A stretch of 14,247 bases of DNA from contig DAOWMW010000007.1 in assembly GCA_030642865.1 (NCBI GenBank), positions 1-14,247 of the forward strand, written 5' to 3'. Below, one piece after another: positions 12,399 through 14,247 of this stretch. The translations under genes and the position numbers were made by a program. This DNA is from Desulfobacteraceae bacterium (lineage in GTDB: Bacteria > Desulfobacterota > Desulfobacteria > Desulfobacterales > BuS5). Position 1 is the stretch's first letter; the number at the start of each line of letters is the position of its first letter. Below the pieces are notes generated by a model. It did no database searches. It saw nothing but the letters and a program-made list of their open reading frames with translations, and was not told the DNA's origin.

Positions 12399-14247
12399 CT
12401 AAACAACTGATTTATTAAAAAAAGCTGGCTCCACCTCCTCTCTGGTGGGCCATTTACCGTATTTTATGCGATGTACAAGGCAGCGTAAATCATTTAAAAT
12501 CACAATAAAGCTTGGAATAAGCAGCAGAGTAAGTAAAGTGGCAAATGCTACCCCCCCCGCAAGGGATAAGGCCATGGGTATCAGCATTGCCGCTTGCAAA
12601 TTTTTTTCCATAATCATCGGAGTAAGACCTCCCACAGTACTAAGAGTCGTAAAAAATATAGCCCTGAACCGTCTTGCGCCACCTTTTTTTATTGCTTCAA
12701 AAAATGGCATCCCTTCTGCTATATTTTTATTAATCCGTTCAATGAGGATGATGGCATCGTTAACCACAACTCCGCTTAAGGCAACCATTCCGCAAATACT
12801 CATGAATGAAAGGTCATACCCAAAGAGCAGATGCCCCAGTATTGCTCCGATGATACCAAAGGGGACTGTGAACATAATTATCAGGGGTTGCAGATAAGAA
12901 CTAAACAGGGTGGCTATGATTATAAAAATTCCCATAACAGCCAGGGGAAAGCTAATATAAAGACTGCCAAAGGATTCACGTATCTTTTTTTGCTCACCCT
13001 GAACAGAGATATGAATCCCCTGGTATTTATTTTTAATATAGCTGAAAAAATTATTCGATAATTCCGCAAATATTTCATTGGCATTTGCCTTGTTCGTGTC
13101 TACATTGGCACTGACTGCAATCACTTGCATTTCATCTGTACGGGTAATGGTGGAAAAACCTGGAGAAAAAGTGATATTTGCCACAGACTTAAGGGGGACT
13201 TCGTGCCCCCCGGGGGTCCTGATACGAATATTTTTAAGTCCCGAGAATCTGCTCCTTTCATCTGCAGTATAACGAACCTTGACGCGAATATCATCACGGC
13301 CCCGCTGCAGTCTCACAGCCTCTTCCCCATAAAATCCGGCATGTACCTGTCTGGCCAGGTCATTCACAGTCAGACCGAGGGTCCTTGCCTCCGGTTTGAG
13401 CTCAAAGCGAATTTCGTTTTTACCGGGAGAAAAATCGGAATGGATCTGGTATACCCCATCAAACTGATGTAACCGTTCCATGAGTTCATTCGCAGCATTT
13501 ATAATATTATTATTATCATATCCCTGAATCCAGATTTCTATGGGTGCTCCAGGGGGGCCCCCCGCCATCCCCTCAAATACGATCGACTCGACTCCGGGGA
13601 TAAGACCCGTCTCTTTTTCCCATTCAACAAGGAGTTCCTTTGAATGAATTCCCCGTTTTTCCGATTCCAGAAGAATCGCCTGAACACTGCCGAAATTCGG
13701 CCCGATTCCAGGCATCTTGGACAAGGTCTGTCCCACAAGGGATAAAGATTTAACAATCAGAGGCTCCCCTGAAACAGTCGTGGTTCTGTTTGCGACTTTC
13801 CTCAGGGCAGCTTCCACCTGATCAAGAGCAGCCCTGGTTACATGGGGAGGAGTTCCACTGGGAAATTTTACAGTGGAGGTTATGACAAAACCGTCAACTT
13901 CTGGAAAAACTTCAAACTTCATGATTCCGCTTTTCATCAAACCAAATGCCAGCAGTAAAATAGTTATGGCGATACAAAGGGATATATAACGCCAGGTAAG
14001 AACTTTTCCCAAAAACGGCATATAAACCTTCTCCACAAACACCTCCAGAGCATTCCCCGTGAATCTGTGAAAAGAGCTAAACCTGCTTTTGAACCCTTTT
14101 TTCCCAATAACCGGATTAGTGTTAAAATCAGGAAGATGATTCAGATGGGCAGGAAGGAGAACAAGACATTCCAGAAGGGATATAGCAAGACAGGCTATGA
14201 CTACTTTCGGCAATATTGCTATAAATTTACCCATGGTTCCCTCCACA
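12399..14247 (-). CDS. RND-family efflux permease (HAE1/AcrB type), N-terminal part outside window
   Basis: Inner-membrane proton-driven pump subunit that works with a periplasmic adaptor and usually an outer-membrane channel. The visible 615 residues are the C-terminal part. They begin within the central transmembrane helices (ILPKVVIACLAISLLECLVLLPAHL). An amphipathic linker, a transmembrane segment near 88-105 and the second large periplasmic porter loop follow (about 108-430, with PEVDGFVITSTVKFPSGTP and VNDLARQVHAGFYGEEAVRLQRGRDDIRVKVRY). The final helix bundle has GVVVNDAIILIERIN and TTLSTVGGLTPM. It ends TREEVEPAFFNKSVV with a TAG stop. The first in-frame codons at the edge are not the start. 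Adaptor genes are not visible. The substrate cannot be inferred. Confidence 0.95.
   Translation of the reverse strand, partial: VEGTMGKFIAILPKVVIACLAISLLECLVLLPAHLNHLPDFNTNPVIGKKGFKSRFSSFHRFTGNALEVFVEKVYMPFLGKVLTWRYISLCIAITILLLAFGLMKSGIMKFEVFPEVDGFVITSTVKFPSGTPPHVTRAALDQVEAALRKVANRTTTVSGEPLIVKSLSLVGQTLSKMPGIGPNFGSVQAILLESEKRGIHSKELLVEWEKETGLIPGVESIVFEGMAGGPPGAPIEIWIQGYDNNNIINAANELMERLHQFDGVYQIHSDFSPGKNEIRFELKPEARTLGLTVNDLARQVHAGFYGEEAVRLQRGRDDIRVKVRYTADERSRFSGLKNIRIRTPGGHEVPLKSVANITFSPGFSTITRTDEMQVIAVSANVDTNKANANEIFAELSNNFFSYIKNKYQGIHISVQGEQKKIRESFGSLYISFPLAVMGIFIIIATLFSSYLQPLIIMFTVPFGIIGAILGHLLFGYDLSFMSICGMVALSGVVVNDAIILIERINKNIAEGMPFFEAIKKGGARRFRAIFFTTLSTVGGLTPMIMEKNLQAAMLIPMALSLAGGVAFATLLTLLLIPSFIVILNDLRCLVHRIKYGKWPTREEVEPAFFNKSVV

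Noticed and set aside
13551..13562. GGGGGG-CCCCCC palindrome as a structural or regulatory site.
   Set aside because: It lies inside the RND coding region and simply encodes a Gly-Gly-Pro-Pro-Gly segment.
1..14247. CRISPR arrays, tRNA or rRNA genes, phage modules, toxin-antitoxin pairs.
   Set aside because: I saw no spaced direct repeats, cloverleaf candidates, or genes with such motifs on either strand.

Overview
The window is an AT-rich stretch of Gram-negative chromosome. I read it as Desulfobacterota (the Desulfobacterales, sulfate-reducer type) from three things: an IHF-like histone-like protein, a periplasmic DUF1573 protein with a probable selenocysteine, and an RND efflux pump beside several small palindromic repeats. 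That placement is inference; no rRNA or other marker gene is present.

Positions 1-5373 hold minus-strand housekeeping genes. In transcription order they are ihfA, fabH, priA, a DUF1573 exported protein, and a HAD phosphatase cut by the left edge. The DUF1573 gene is the main discovery. An in-frame UGA sits exactly where the family has the first Cys of its Cys-Gly-Cys motif, and the family's sequence continues on both sides. I therefore annotate one 257-residue selenoprotein rather than two broken ORFs. The HAD start codon lies inside the 3' end of this gene, so HAD translation may depend on UGA being read through. Three short perfect or near-perfect palindromes lie between ihfA and fabH.

Positions 5374-8835 hold a divergent 321-bp control region and a plus-strand pair: a fold-type I PLP aminotransferase and, 12 bp later, a CLC chloride transporter/channel with two C-terminal CBS domains.

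Positions 8836-12398 are rich in repeats. A 50-bp palindromic repeat (8851-8900) has an inverted near-identical copy at 12069-12118. Beside the first copy is a roughly 160-bp hairpin element, which also creates a false N-terminal extension on the next gene, an unrecognised 272-aa protein. Then come a heptamer tandem repeat, an orphan trpF with an altered active-site region, and a secreted NHL beta-propeller protein. Two copies of a tiny transposon-like element (termini resembling CAGTGGCGTCCGGTTAG) are present. One sits between NHL and trpF. The other is inserted in an 18-bp-stem hairpin and carries a perfect 9-bp target duplication.

Positions 12399-14247 carry the C-terminal part of an RND (HAE1/AcrB-type) efflux permease on the minus strand, cut by the right edge.

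The genes do not form one pathway. The most coherent new signal is the selenocysteine-containing DUF1573 protein. The second is the nested small mobile elements.
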